Shown: positions 17,885 to 26,814, numbered from the stretch's first letter. The stretch is DNA of 64,000 nt from Pseudooceanicola marinus (GCF_002786295.1 NZ_PGTC01000011.1:116866-180865), one strand, 5' to 3'. A program made the numbers and translations. Notes: a model not told the origin generated them from the letters alone.

Positions 17885-19516
17885 TTGGATGACCTGCTGA
17901 TCACCAACGCCCGCCGCATTGCCGATGGCGCGCCGGTTTCCGTCGCCCTGCGCGAGGGCCTGATCGCCCGCGTCAACGGCGGCCCGGCGGAGGCCGCGCG
18001 GGTCATCGACGCCGGGGGCCGGTGGCTGGGGGCCGCTTTCGTGGAAAGCCACCTGCATATCTTCTCGGGCGGGGTCGCCCTGAACCGGCTGAACCTGGCC
18101 CACGTCCATGACGAGGCGACCCTGGCCGCCGAGGTCCGCACCTGGGCCGAGACGCGCACCGACCTGCCGCTGATCTGCGGCTATGCGGCCAACTACGACC
18201 TTGTGGGCGAGGGCCGCCGGCCCGACCGCCATATCCTCGACGCGATCCTGCCCGAGCAGCCGCTGTTCATCGTCTCCACCGACCTGCACGCGGGCTGGGC
18301 CAACACGGCCGCCCTGCGCGCCTGCGGTTTCATGGATGCGGTCCCCGACCTGCCGGGCGCCGAGGTGGTGCTGGGCCCCGACGGCCTGCCGAATGGCGAG
18401 TTGCGCGAGAACGGCGCGATGGATCCGGTCTATGCGCTGGATCAGAACGGCGGGCGTGAGAACCTCGGGATCGGCGGGCACGAACCCGGGGCCGTGACCG
18501 AGGCCGCGCGCGCCGCCGACAAGGCCGCGATCCTCGATGCGCTGAAGACCTGCGCGGCCCATGGCATCACCCTGGCCGTCAACATGGACGGCAACCTCTA
18601 CCAGGCGCGGCTGTTCACCGAACTGGCGCAGGCGGACCTGCTGCCGATCCGTGTCTCGCTGCCGATGACCCTCGCGCCGGGCCAGGATGACGCCCGCATC
18701 GCCGCCCTGCTGGAGGCCGCCGGGCGCCCCCCGGTGGGCAAGCTGTCCTTCGGGCGGGTGAAGATGTTCATGGACGGCGTCTTCGACACCTGGACCGCGC
18801 TGCGCACTGACGATTACCCCGACCGCCCGGGCTTTCGCGGGGAACCGCTGTTCGCCCCCGCCCGTTTCGCGGAGATATGCATCCGGGCCGATGCGGCCGG
18901 TCTGCAGATCGCCACTCATTGCGTCGGCGACGGCGCGGTACGCGCGGTGGTCGATGGCTACGAGCTGGCGGCGAAGGCCAACGGCCGGCTGGACGCGCGC
19001 CACCGGATCGAACACCTGGACATGGTGCACCCCGACGATGTGGCGCGGATTGCCGATCTGGGCATCATCGCCTCGATGCAGCCGGTGCATCCGCCGGGAT
19101 CGGCGGGGCTGCCGCTGGAACCCACGATCTCGATCATGGGGCGCAACCGCTGGCGCGATACCTTCCCCTGGGCGCGGCTGAAATCGGCCGGCGTGGGGCT
19201 GGCCTTCGGCACCGACTGGCCCGTTTCGCCGCTGTCGCCCATGGTGGCGATCCATGCCGCCCTGACCCGCCGCGCCTGGGCCGAGGACGTGCCGGATCAG
19301 CGCCTGTCGCTGGCGGATGTCTTTTCGGCCTATACCGCCGGCGGCGCCCGCGCCGACCATCGGGAGGCGCAGCTTGGCCGCCTAGAACCGGGGCTGGCCG
19401 CCGACCTGATCCTGCTGGACGGGGACCCGCGCGCCCTGATGTCCAGCCCCGACGCCTGTTCCGTGGCCCTGACGCTTTGCGCCAGGCGCGCGGTCCACGA
19501 TACCCTGTCCGGCTGA
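17885..19516 (+). CDS. Amidohydrolase family protein (YtcJ/AtzA-like metal-dependent hydrolase)
   Basis: Cytosolic amidohydrolase of 543 residues in the amidohydrolase-3 group. FVESHLHIFSGG near residues 51-62 is the HxH metal site; the ATHCVGDGAVRAVVDGYELA segment near 340 and RIEHLDMVHPDD near 375 give the other metal His residues, and FGTDWPVSPLSPM near 440 contributes the Asp. It hydrolyses an amide or cyclic amide; the substrate is unknown. I use the TTG at 17885 because the frame has no ATG near and the conserved N-terminus starts there; the ribosome site is weak. It is placed between the importer and RidA and may deacylate an imported amide. Confidence 0.8.
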   Translation: MDDLLITNARRIADGAPVSVALREGLIARVNGGPAEAARVIDAGGRWLGAAFVESHLHIFSGGVALNRLNLAHVHDEATLAAEVRTWAETRTDLPLICGYAANYDLVGEGRRPDRHILDAILPEQPLFIVSTDLHAGWANTAALRACGFMDAVPDLPGAEVVLGPDGLPNGELRENGAMDPVYALDQNGGRENLGIGGHEPGAVTEAARAADKAAILDALKTCAAHGITLAVNMDGNLYQARLFTELAQADLLPIRVSLPMTLAPGQDDARIAALLEAAGRPPVGKLSFGRVKMFMDGVFDTWTALRTDDYPDRPGFRGEPLFAPARFAEICIRADAAGLQIATHCVGDGAVRAVVDGYELAAKANGRLDARHRIEHLDMVHPDDVARIADLGIIASMQPVHPPGSAGLPLEPTISIMGRNRWRDTFPWARLKSAGVGLAFGTDWPVSPLSPMVAIHAALTRRAWAEDVPDQRLSLADVFSAYTAGGARADHREAQLGRLEPGLAADLILLDGDPRALMSSPDACSVALTLCARRAVHDTLSG

Positions 19517-19587
19517 GGCCGCGACACGTTTTCCCCGGCAGCGATGCGCGCCCCGCGCCCTGCCCTTTACACGTACCGGAGGCCAAG

Positions 19588-20001
19588 ATGGCGCATACCC
19601 GCATCCGCAAGTTCAACACCCGCGAAACCTACCCCGAGCAGAACCTCGACAACGACCTGTGCCAGGCCGTCGTGGCGCAGGGCAAGATGGTCTTCCTGCG
19701 CGGCCAGTGCCCGCAGAACCTGGACGACGCCAAGAACATCGAAAGCCATGACCCGGTCGAACAGACCCACAAGGTGATGCAGAACATCAAGCACCTGATG
19801 GAAGAGTGCGGCGGCGGCATGGAACACGTCTGCCGCGTGCAGGTCTTCCTGACCGACGTGCGCAACCGTGAGGCCGTCTATCGGGTGATGGGCGAATACA
19901 TCAAGGGCGTGCACCCCGTGTCCACCGGTCTGGTCGTCACCGCCCTGGCCCGCCCCGACTGGCTGGTCGAGATCGAAGCAACCGCCGTCATCCCGGAGTA
20001 A
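19588..20001 (+). CDS. RidA family protein (YjgF/YER057c/UK114)
   Basis: A 137-residue RidA-like protein. This family hydrolyses reactive 2-imino acids and enamines released by PLP and flavin enzymes. It has the family spacing HVCRVQVFLTDVRNREAVYR near residues 85-105 and a C-terminal VEIEATAVIPE; the Arg that anchors the carboxylate in classical RidA is embedded in the first of these segments. Shine-Dalgarno GGAGGCCAAG precedes the ATG. Adjacent DUF1028 and aldehyde dehydrogenase genes form an operon with it; RidA-like proteins next to amine oxidases or transaminases are common in amine catabolism. Confidence 0.88.
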   Translation: MAHTRIRKFNTRETYPEQNLDNDLCQAVVAQGKMVFLRGQCPQNLDDAKNIESHDPVEQTHKVMQNIKHLMEECGGGMEHVCRVQVFLTDVRNREAVYRVMGEYIKGVHPVSTGLVVTALARPDWLVEIEATAVIPE

Positions 20002-20005
20002 TCGC

Positions 20006-20680
20006 ATGACCTTTTCCCTTGTCGCCCGCTGTGCCGAGACCGGCATGTTCGGGGTTGCCGTGTCGTCTTCCTCTCCGGCCGTGGCCGCGCGTTGCGCCTA
20101 TGCGCGGGCGGGTGTCGGCGCGGTCAGCTCGCAGAACGTCACCGACCCGACGCTGGGTCCCCTCGCCCTCGACCTGATGGAGGGTGGCATGTCCGCGGCG
20201 CAGGCCGTGGCCCAGGTGCAGGCGCAGGGCAGGTTCATCGAGTACCGGCAGGTGCTGGTCGTCGACGCCGCAGGCCGCACCGCGATCCATTCGGGCCCCA
20301 ATTCCCTGGGGATCTTCACCGAGGCGCATGGCACCGACGTCGTGGCCGCCGGCAACATGCTGCAGAACGAAGGCGTGCCCCAGGCCATCGTCACCGCCTT
20401 TGAACAGGCGGAGGGCCACCTGGGCGACCGGCTGATCGCCGCCATGCGCGCGGGTCTCACTGCCGGCGGCGAGATGGGCCCGGTGCATTCGGCCGGCATG
20501 AAGCTGGTGGACAAGGTGGCTTGGCCCGTGGCCGACCTGCGCTGCGACTGGACCGAGGACTGCCCGGTGGAAAACATCGCCACCGCCTGGGAGGTCTACA
20601 AGCCCCAGCTTGACGCCTATGTGCAGCGCGCCCTCGACCCGCGCGAGGCGCCCTCCTACGGCGTCCCCGGCGACGAGTGA
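20006..20680 (+). CDS. DUF1028 domain-containing protein (Ntn-hydrolase-like)
   Basis: A 224-residue protein covering the whole DUF1028 family: TFSLVARCAETGMFGVAVSS at the start, AYARAGVGAVSSQNVTDPTL near 35-50 and AAGNMLQNEGVP near 115. The fold resembles N-terminal nucleophile hydrolases. The function is unproven; it recurs beside RidA and ArgE-like deacylases, as here, so it probably hydrolyses an amide in the same pathway. It begins four bases after the RidA stop. Confidence 0.85.
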   Translation: MTFSLVARCAETGMFGVAVSSSSPAVAARCAYARAGVGAVSSQNVTDPTLGPLALDLMEGGMSAAQAVAQVQAQGRFIEYRQVLVVDAAGRTAIHSGPNSLGIFTEAHGTDVVAAGNMLQNEGVPQAIVTAFEQAEGHLGDRLIAAMRAGLTAGGEMGPVHSAGMKLVDKVAWPVADLRCDWTEDCPVENIATAWEVYKPQLDAYVQRALDPREAPSYGVPGDE

Positions 20681-20725
20681 TGCGCCCGTGAGGGGCGACG
20701 AGTAACGCGCCCCATCCCATGACGA

Positions 20726-20747
20726 CCCGGCCCGCGACAGGGCCGGG
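20726..20747 (+). other. Intergenic hairpin before the aldehyde dehydrogenase gene
   Basis: An 8-bp stem CCCGGCCC/GGGCCGGG with a six-base loop and no T run, between the DUF1028 and dehydrogenase genes. Probably an RNA-stability or attenuation element rather than a terminator. Confidence 0.35.
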
Positions 20748-20774
20748 ACCCACAGCAGACAGAAAGCCGATCCC

Positions 20775-22274
20775 ATGACCCTGAGCCATGCCGAATGGAC
20801 CGCGAAGGCCAAGGCCCTGACCTTCCGCAACCAGGCCTATATCGACGGCAAATTCGTCGATGCGATCTCGGGCGCGACCTTCGACACGATCAATCCCGCC
20901 ACGGGCGAGGTGCTGACGCAGGTCGCCGCCTGTGACGCCGCCGACGTGGATGCCGCCGTTACGGCTGCGCGCCGTGCCTTCGAAAGCGGTGTCTGGTCGC
21001 AGATGGACCCGACCGCGCGCAAGGGCGTGCTGCTGAAACTGGCCGACCTGATCCGCGAAAACCTGGAGGAATTCGCCCTGCTCGACACGCTGGACATGGG
21101 CAAGCCGATCATCGAGACCTCGACCGTGGACGTGCCGGGCTCCGCCCATTTCTTCCAGTGGTACGCCGAGGCGATCGACAAGCTTTATGATGAGGTCGCC
21201 CCGACCGCGCCCGGAGACCTGGCGCTGGTGCGCCGTGTGCCCCTGGGCGTCGTGGGCGCCGTGGTGCCCTGGAACTTCCCCCTCGACATGGCAACGTGGA
21301 AATCCGCCGCCGCCCTGGCCGCGGGCAACTCCGTCGTGCTGAAACCGGCGGAGCAATCGCCGCTGTCGGCGCTGTTCCTGGCCGAACTGGCGACAGAGGC
21401 GGGCATTCCGGCGGGTGTCTTCAACGTCGTGCCGGGCTTTGGCGCCACCGCCGGCAAGGCCCTGGGCCTGCACATGGACGTGGATTGCCTAGCCTTCACC
21501 GGCTCCACCGCCACGGGCAAGATGTTCATGGAATACTCCGGCCAGTCGAACCTGAAACAGGTCTGGCCCGAGACGGGCGGCAAATCCCCCAACATCGTCT
21601 TCGCTGATTGCGAGGATCTGGAGGCCGCCGCCGACATGGCCGCCTTCGGCATCTTCTTCAACCAGGGCGAGGTCTGCTCTGCCAATTCGCGCCTTTATGT
21701 CGAGCGGTCCATCCACGATCTGTTCGTCGAGCTGCTGAAGGCCCGCGCCGAGGCCCGCGTTCCGGGCGATCCGCTGGACCCCGCCACGGTGATCGGCGCC
21801 ATCGTGGACGAAAAGCAGACCCAGGGCATCATGGCCCGCGTCGAGGCCGGGAAGGCCAATGCGCGCCTTGTGACGGGCGGCGAGCGGGTCACCGTGGACG
21901 GCAAGGGCTGCTTCGTGCCGCCGACGATCTTTGCCGACGTGGCGCAGGACGATGCCCTGGTACAGGAGGAAATCTTCGGCCCCGTGCTGACCGTCATCCC
22001 CTTCGACACCGAGGCAGAGGCCATCGCCATGGCCAATGACAGCATCTATGGCCTGGCGGCCTCGGTCTGGACCGACAACCTGTCCCGCGCCATCCGCGTG
22101 TCGGACAAGCTGATGGTCGGCACCGTGTCGGTGAACACCGTCGATGCCCTTTCGGCCCAGACCCCCTTCGGCGGGATGAAGCAGTCGGGCTTCGGGCGCG
22201 ACCTGTCGCTGCATTCGCTAGAGAAATACACAGCGTTGAAAACCACCTGGATCAAGTACAAGCTGCAGGCCTGA
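20775..22274 (+). CDS. Aldehyde dehydrogenase, PuuC-like
   Basis: NAD(P)-dependent aldehyde dehydrogenase of 499 residues. The Glu general base lies in WPETGGKSP near residues 263-271 and the nucleophilic Cys in FNQGEVCSANSRLYVE near 295-310; VPWNFPLDM near 157 is the cofactor-binding segment. The sequence is closest in style to gamma-glutamyl-gamma-aminobutyraldehyde and aminobutyraldehyde dehydrogenases of putrescine catabolism. It would oxidise the aldehyde made by the aminotransferase at 24152 or by the GMC enzyme. Last gene before the LysR regulator, 22 bases upstream of it. Confidence 0.9.
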   Translation: MTLSHAEWTAKAKALTFRNQAYIDGKFVDAISGATFDTINPATGEVLTQVAACDAADVDAAVTAARRAFESGVWSQMDPTARKGVLLKLADLIRENLEEFALLDTLDMGKPIIETSTVDVPGSAHFFQWYAEAIDKLYDEVAPTAPGDLALVRRVPLGVVGAVVPWNFPLDMATWKSAAALAAGNSVVLKPAEQSPLSALFLAELATEAGIPAGVFNVVPGFGATAGKALGLHMDVDCLAFTGSTATGKMFMEYSGQSNLKQVWPETGGKSPNIVFADCEDLEAAADMAAFGIFFNQGEVCSANSRLYVERSIHDLFVELLKARAEARVPGDPLDPATVIGAIVDEKQTQGIMARVEAGKANARLVTGGERVTVDGKGCFVPPTIFADVAQDDALVQEEIFGPVLTVIPFDTEAEAIAMANDSIYGLAASVWTDNLSRAIRVSDKLMVGTVSVNTVDALSAQTPFGGMKQSGFGRDLSLHSLEKYTALKTTWIKYKLQA

Positions 22275-22296
22275 TCCCGTGGAGAAGAGGCCCAAC

Positions 22297-23289
22297 ATGA
22301 TCCGGTACACCCTGCGGCAGCTCGAATATTTCGTGGCCGTGGGCGAGGCGGGCAGCATCATGTTGGCCGCCGGCAAGGTCAACGTCTCTTCTCCCTCGAT
22401 CTCGGCGGCCATTTCGCAGCTGGAGACGGAATTCGGCATGCCGCTGTTCGTGCGCCAGCACGCGCAGGGGCTGTCGTTGACCCAGGCGGGCCGGACCCTG
22501 ATGGAACAGGCCAAGGTAGTGCTGCGCGAGGCCGACCGGCTGGTGGACCTGGCCGGCGACATCTCCGGCACCGTGCGGGGCCCGATCTCCGTCGGCGGCA
22601 TGCTGACCTTTGCCCAGACCGTGCTGCCGCCCCTGCGCAAGGATTTCGTCGAAGCCTACCCTGAGGCGCGGTTCACCCAGATCGAACTGGACGCGAATGA
22701 GCTGGTCAGCGCCTTGCGCCGGGCCGAGATCGACGTGGCGCTTGGCTATGATCTGGTGTTGCCACCTGATCTGAAATTCGTGCCGCTCTTGGATCTGCCG
22801 CCCTTCGTGGTGCTGCCCAAGGATCACCCCCTGGCCGACCGCGAGGAGATCGCGGTGGAGGAGCTGCGCGCCGAACCCATGGTGCTGCTCGATCTGCCGC
22901 AAAGCTCCGACTACTTCCTGTCGTTCTTCCATGAGAAGGGCATCAAGCCGATCATCACCGAACGGTCGCGCGACATCGCGGTGGTGCGCAGTCTGGTGGC
23001 CAACGGCTTCGGCTATTCCATCGCCAATCTGCGGCCCCTGAACGGCGTCTCCCCGGACGGCAAACCGCTGCAGTTCGTGCCGCTGGCGGGGGGGCTGCGG
23101 CCGATGACCATGGGGCTGATGATGACCCTGCAGGCGGAAACCACCAACGTGGTTCGCAGCTTCGTCGAATTCGCCCAGTCGTGGTTCCGCGACGGTTTCA
23201 TGCCGGGGCAGATCCCGCATGAGGTCAGTGGCCCGAAGGCGAGCCCAGCATCGGTAAAAGAAGAGAGAAAAGCTGCGCCTGGGAGCTGA
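22297..23289 (+). CDS. LysR family transcriptional regulator
   Basis: A 330-residue regulator: the winged HTH (RYTLRQLEYFVAVGEAGSIM, then NVSSPSISAAISQLETEFG) covers residues 2-60, then the periplasmic-binding-like effector domain (PISVGGMLTFAQTVLPPL from about 95). The ATG at 22297 is preferred to the GTG at 22279 because of AGAGG placed six bases upstream. It follows the dehydrogenase gene closely and may be co-transcribed; it likely controls the amine genes around it. Its 3' end overlaps the end of the convergent LuxR gene by 65 bp, which is unusual. Confidence 0.88.
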   Translation: MIRYTLRQLEYFVAVGEAGSIMLAAGKVNVSSPSISAAISQLETEFGMPLFVRQHAQGLSLTQAGRTLMEQAKVVLREADRLVDLAGDISGTVRGPISVGGMLTFAQTVLPPLRKDFVEAYPEARFTQIELDANELVSALRRAEIDVALGYDLVLPPDLKFVPLLDLPPFVVLPKDHPLADREEIAVEELRAEPMVLLDLPQSSDYFLSFFHEKGIKPIITERSRDIAVVRSLVANGFGYSIANLRPLNGVSPDGKPLQFVPLAGGLRPMTMGLMMTLQAETTNVVRSFVEFAQSWFRDGFMPGQIPHEVSGPKASPASVKEERKAAPGS

Positions 23290-24037
23290 TCCCGAGACGC
23301 GCGTAGAGCTGCTTGCGAAAGACCTTCACCGTTTCCGGGCTGAGGTCGAGGTGCAGCGCGATGGAGGCCGTGGAATGGCCCTTGAGCACGAGGAAGGCGA
23401 CCTGCGCCTGGCGCGGGGTCAGGGCGATGCCCAGGTGCGCGGCGACGTTGGCGCGCAGGCTGTCGGCGACACTGACGACGACATTGGCGTGGGCGCTGCC
23501 GCTGTCCTGCGCGGCCAGCCCGGCCCAGTGACGGCGGATCAGCGACAGGCAGACCGGCGCCAGCGCCTCCGCCTGGGCGATGTCCCGCGCGCTGAACCGG
23601 CGCCCGGAGGAGGCATCGCGGCCCAGGCAGATCGTCACCGTCACCTGCGCCGCGGGCCGCGCCACGAAGGCCAGTTCGTCCGTCAGGGTCGTGCCCTGGT
23701 AGTAGGTCAGGAAATACTCGCCCCGGCTGAAATGGTCCGGCGCCACATCGCCCAGCCGGTACAGCCCGTCCGCCGCGCCGTCGGCGTGCAGCTGGTGGAA
23801 CGGATCCAGCAGGTAGGCCCCCTTCAGGTAGGCCGAGCCCAGGCGGGCATGCACCCGGGCATCGGCGGCATCGAGGTGCAGCACCCGGGGCCGGTCGTGG
23901 CCGGGGTAGGCCAGCATGGTGATATTGTCGAAGGGCACGGCCGCACGCAGCCAGGCGGCCAGCGCGGGTTCGAATCCGGGCGTGCCCAGCCGGTCGATGG
24001 CTGCCGCGAGGCGGTGTTGGGGGCTGTTGTCGGTCAT
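23225..24037 (-). CDS. LuxR family (helix-turn-helix) transcriptional regulator
   Basis: A 270-residue regulator with a C-terminal LuxR/NarL-type DNA-binding domain at about 205-265: LTPRQAQVAFLVLKGHSTAS, then DLSPETVKVFRKQLYARLGI. The N-terminal 190 residues are not a receiver domain (no phospho-acceptor Asp pattern) and I do not recognise an autoinducer-binding domain, so it is a free-standing regulator with an unknown sensor part. The start at 24037 has GGAGGGATCC upstream. It is divergent from the aminotransferase gene, with G-run palindromes between them. Confidence 0.85.
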   Translation of the reverse strand: MTDNSPQHRLAAAIDRLGTPGFEPALAAWLRAAVPFDNITMLAYPGHDRPRVLHLDAADARVHARLGSAYLKGAYLLDPFHQLHADGAADGLYRLGDVAPDHFSRGEYFLTYYQGTTLTDELAFVARPAAQVTVTICLGRDASSGRRFSARDIAQAEALAPVCLSLIRRHWAGLAAQDSGSAHANVVVSVADSLRANVAAHLGIALTPRQAQVAFLVLKGHSTASIALHLDLSPETVKVFRKQLYARLGISSQAQLFSLLLPMLGSPSGH

Positions 24038-24047
24038 GGATCCCTCC

Positions 24048-24068
24048 TTGGGGGTATATACCCCCCAA
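24048..24068. promoter_or_regulatory. Palindromic operator candidate, LuxR/aminotransferase divergent region
   Basis: GGGGGTATATACCCCC at 24050-24065 is a perfect 16-bp palindrome, flanked by TT and CAA. It lies 10 bases upstream of the luxR-type ATG, where it could also repress that gene. Confidence 0.55.
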
Positions 24069-24100
24069 AAGTCGAAACGTAGAAGTGGAAACTGAATTGC

Positions 24101-24118
24101 GGGGGTATGCCCCCCCCC
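24101..24118. promoter_or_regulatory. Second copy of the G-run half-site
   Basis: GGGGGTATGCCCCC repeats the GGGGGTAT half of the palindrome at 24050 with an imperfect second arm, 51 bp away (about five helical turns). It lies 34 bases before the aminotransferase start. Confidence 0.45.
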
Positions 24119-24151
24119 GCGCCAGATGTCCCGCCGACCGGAGAGACCGAC

Positions 24152-25513
24152 ATGACCCTGATGCCCGACACCCGCCAGATCCTCGACCAGGACGCCCACC
24201 TGATCCAGTCTTTCGCCGACCTCGACGCGCTGAAGGCGCAGGGCGCGCGCACGGTGATTTCCAAGGCCAAGGGCGCCCATGTCTGGGACAGCGACGGCAA
24301 CAAGATGATCGACGGCATCGGCGGGCTGTGGTGCGTCAACATCGGCCATGGCCGGGACGAGATGATCGAGGCCATCGCCGGTCAGCTGCGCGAGCTGGAC
24401 TATTACTCCACCTTCTACAACTTCACCCACCCCAAGGCCGCCGCCCTGGCCGAGAAGATCGCGCAGTTGTCCCCGGGGCACCTGAACAAGGTGTTCTTCT
24501 CCAATTCCGGCTCCGTCGCCAATGACAGCGCCATTCGGATGCTGCACCACTACAACATCCGCAAGGGCCGCCCCGAGAAACGTCAGGTGCTGTCGCGGAT
24601 CGGCGCCTACCACGGCTCCACCTACCTGGCGATGGCGATGACCCAGCCCAGCAATTCCGTCGGCTGGACCTCCGCCGCCGACGGTCTGGTGCACCACCTG
24701 CGCAGCCCCCACTTCTGGCGCGAGGGGGGCGAGATGAGCGAGGCCGAGTTCCTCGACGCGCTGATCCTCGACCTGGAAACCTCTATCGACCGGATCGGGG
24801 CGGGCAACATCTGTGCCTTCATCGCCGAACCCATCCAGGGCGCCGGTGGTGTCATCACCGCGCCCGCAGGCTACCACCGCCGCGCGTGGGAGGTCTGCCA
24901 GGCCAATGACATCAAATATGTCGCCGATGAGGTGGTCACCGCCTTTGGCCGCCTGGGCCATATGTTCGCGTCCCAGGACGTGTTCGGCATGACGCCCGAC
25001 ATCATCAACACCGCCAAGGGCCTGACCTCGGGCTATCAGCCGCTGGCGGCCACCATCGTGTCGGATGAGATCCACGACGTGATCTCCGCCCCCGACGGCT
25101 ATTTCCTGCACGGCCTCACCTACTCGGGCCACCCGGCCGCCGCCGCCGCCGCGCTGACCAATATCGAGATCATGGAACGCGAGCAGATCCCCGAGCGCGT
25201 CCGCACCACCGGCGCCTATTTCGAGAAACGCCTGCGTGAGCTTTCGGACATCGAGCTTGTCGGGGAGGTGCGTGGGAGCCATTTCATGATGGGGATCGAG
25301 TTCGTGAAGGACCGCGCCACCAAGGAAAGCCACCCGGACGCGGCCCAGGTCGGCCCCAAGGTCGCCCGCGCCTGCCAGAAACGGGGCCTGATCGCCCGGC
25401 CTCTGGGGAACGTGTTGATCCTCTCGCCCACGCTGATCATGGACGAACCCATGATCGACGAGATTGCCGGCATCTTGCGCGATGCCATCACCGAGGTTGC
25501 CGCGGGTCTTTGA
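24152..25513 (+). CDS. Class III (omega) aminotransferase, aspartate-aminotransferase-family, SpuC-like
   Basis: PLP enzyme of 453 residues. Motifs in order: WDSDGNKMIDGIGGLWCVNI near 46-65, FFSNSGSVANDSAIRM near 115-130, the FIAEPIQGAGGVI segment near 225, VADEVVTAFGRLG with the PLP-contacting Asp near 260, and the Schiff-base Lys in INTAKGLTSGYQPLAA near 288-303. Members such as SpuC move an amino group from a polyamine or omega-amino acid to pyruvate. This makes a natural partner for the PuuC-like dehydrogenase. Start at 24152 after a GGAGAG site. Confidence 0.9.
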   Translation: MTLMPDTRQILDQDAHLIQSFADLDALKAQGARTVISKAKGAHVWDSDGNKMIDGIGGLWCVNIGHGRDEMIEAIAGQLRELDYYSTFYNFTHPKAAALAEKIAQLSPGHLNKVFFSNSGSVANDSAIRMLHHYNIRKGRPEKRQVLSRIGAYHGSTYLAMAMTQPSNSVGWTSAADGLVHHLRSPHFWREGGEMSEAEFLDALILDLETSIDRIGAGNICAFIAEPIQGAGGVITAPAGYHRRAWEVCQANDIKYVADEVVTAFGRLGHMFASQDVFGMTPDIINTAKGLTSGYQPLAATIVSDEIHDVISAPDGYFLHGLTYSGHPAAAAAALTNIEIMEREQIPERVRTTGAYFEKRLRELSDIELVGEVRGSHFMMGIEFVKDRATKESHPDAAQVGPKVARACQKRGLIARPLGNVLILSPTLIMDEPMIDEIAGILRDAITEVAAGL

Positions 25514-25543
25514 CCTGCGGCCCCCGCAACTGACGAAAGACTT

Positions 25544-26683
25544 ATGGACAGCCTCAGCCTTCTGGACACGCTCATCGCCTTCGACACCACCGCTCGGACG
25601 TCGAACCTCGACCTGATCGATTTCGTCGAAAGCTACCTGACCGAACGCGGCTTCCGCGTGACGCGGGTGATGGCCCCCGAAGGCGACCGCGCAGGGCTGT
25701 ATGCCGCCATCGGGCCGGAAGGCGCAGGGGGCGTGATGCTGTCGGCGCATACGGACGTGGTGCCGGTCGCGGGGCAGGAATGGACCCGCCCGCCCTTCCA
25801 GCTGACGCGGGAGGGCGACCGGCTTTATGGGCGCGGCACCACGGACATGAAAGGCTATCTCGCCGCCATGCTGGCCCTGGCCGACAATGCGGCGGGCGCC
25901 GACCTGGCCGAGCCGCTGAAGCTGGCAATCTCCTACGACGAGGAGATCGGCTGTGTCGGCATCCAGGCGATGATCGACCAGCTGGAGCCCGCCATCGGCC
26001 TGCCGCGCCTCTGTTTCGTCGGTGAACCCAGCGAGATGCAGGTCACCGTGGGCCACAAGGGCAAGGCCGCCTTCCGCGCGGTCTGCCACGGCCAGTCGGG
26101 CCATTCCGCGCTGGCCCCGCAGTTCACCAATGCCCTGCACCTGGCCACGGATTTCGTGGCCGAACTGCGCGCGCTGCAGGAGCACTACGCCCGCGACGGG
26201 GCCCGGGATGAAGCCTATGGCGTGCCCTATTCCACGATCCACGTAGGCACCCTGTCGGGGGGCACCGCGCTGAACATCGTACCGGATCGGGCCGAGCTGA
26301 CCTTCGAGTTCCGCCACCTGGCCGCCGACGACCCCGACACGATCCGCGCCCAGATCCGGGGCGCGGCAGACCGGGTCAGCGCCGCCCACGAGGCCGACGC
26401 CCGGATCGAGGTGGAGGAGGTCAATGCCTACCCCGGCCTCGACCAGGCCGAGGAGGCGGAGGTGACCACCTTCGCCATGGCCATGGCGCAGACCAACAGC
26501 GTGACCAAGGTGGCTTTCGGCACCGAAGCGGGGTTCTTCGAAGCCCTGGGGATTCCCACCGTGGTCTGCGGGCCGGGGTCGATGGACGGACAGGGCCACA
26601 AGCCCGATGAATATATCGAGCTGGACCAGCTGCGCGCCTGCGACGCCATGCTGGAGCGGGTGCTGGACAGCCTGCGCATCTGA
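25544..26683 (+). CDS. argE: M20 peptidase, acetylornithine deacetylase (ArgE) type
   Basis: Zinc hydrolase of 379 residues: SAHTDVVPVAGQEW near 66-79 and YGRGTTDMKGYLA near 94-106 carry the first metal ligands, SYDEEIGC near 129 has the catalytic Glu, and GTEAGFFEALGIPTVVCGPG near 325 ends the metal site. It removes an acetyl group from acetylornithine or a similar N-acyl diamine. Downstream of a transaminase it may act on acetylated polyamines or N-acetylornithine rather than in arginine synthesis; DUF1028 and RidA nearby are usual companions of this ArgE subgroup. Begins 30 bases after the aminotransferase gene. Confidence 0.85.
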   Translation: MDSLSLLDTLIAFDTTARTSNLDLIDFVESYLTERGFRVTRVMAPEGDRAGLYAAIGPEGAGGVMLSAHTDVVPVAGQEWTRPPFQLTREGDRLYGRGTTDMKGYLAAMLALADNAAGADLAEPLKLAISYDEEIGCVGIQAMIDQLEPAIGLPRLCFVGEPSEMQVTVGHKGKAAFRAVCHGQSGHSALAPQFTNALHLATDFVAELRALQEHYARDGARDEAYGVPYSTIHVGTLSGGTALNIVPDRAELTFEFRHLAADDPDTIRAQIRGAADRVSAAHEADARIEVEEVNAYPGLDQAEEAEVTTFAMAMAQTNSVTKVAFGTEAGFFEALGIPTVVCGPGSMDGQGHKPDEYIELDQLRACDAMLERVLDSLRI

Positions 26684-26802
26684 TCCCGGCGCGCGGTCAG
26701 CCCCCGGCCCCATACCGGTTGCCCCTCCTCTCTGCGGGTCGGGGGGCGCACCGGCAGCATTCGCCACGGCACCGCGCGGGCGGAGATTGTCCCGCCCGCA
26801 AC

Positions 26803-26814
26803 ATGTCTGTACAT
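26803..26814. promoter_or_regulatory. HutC-type operator candidate upstream of hutC
   Basis: ATGTCTGTACAT, 71 bases before the hutC start. It matches the other three sites of this window (33516, 34716, 35570) closely, suggesting autoregulation by HutC. The binding is inferred from repetition, not shown. Confidence 0.6.

Noticed and set aside
16580..19360. A 926-codon minus-strand frame opposite the binding-protein and amidohydrolase genes
   Set aside because: It is a shadow: no motif, biased composition, and the plus-strand genes have clear family signatures and starts.
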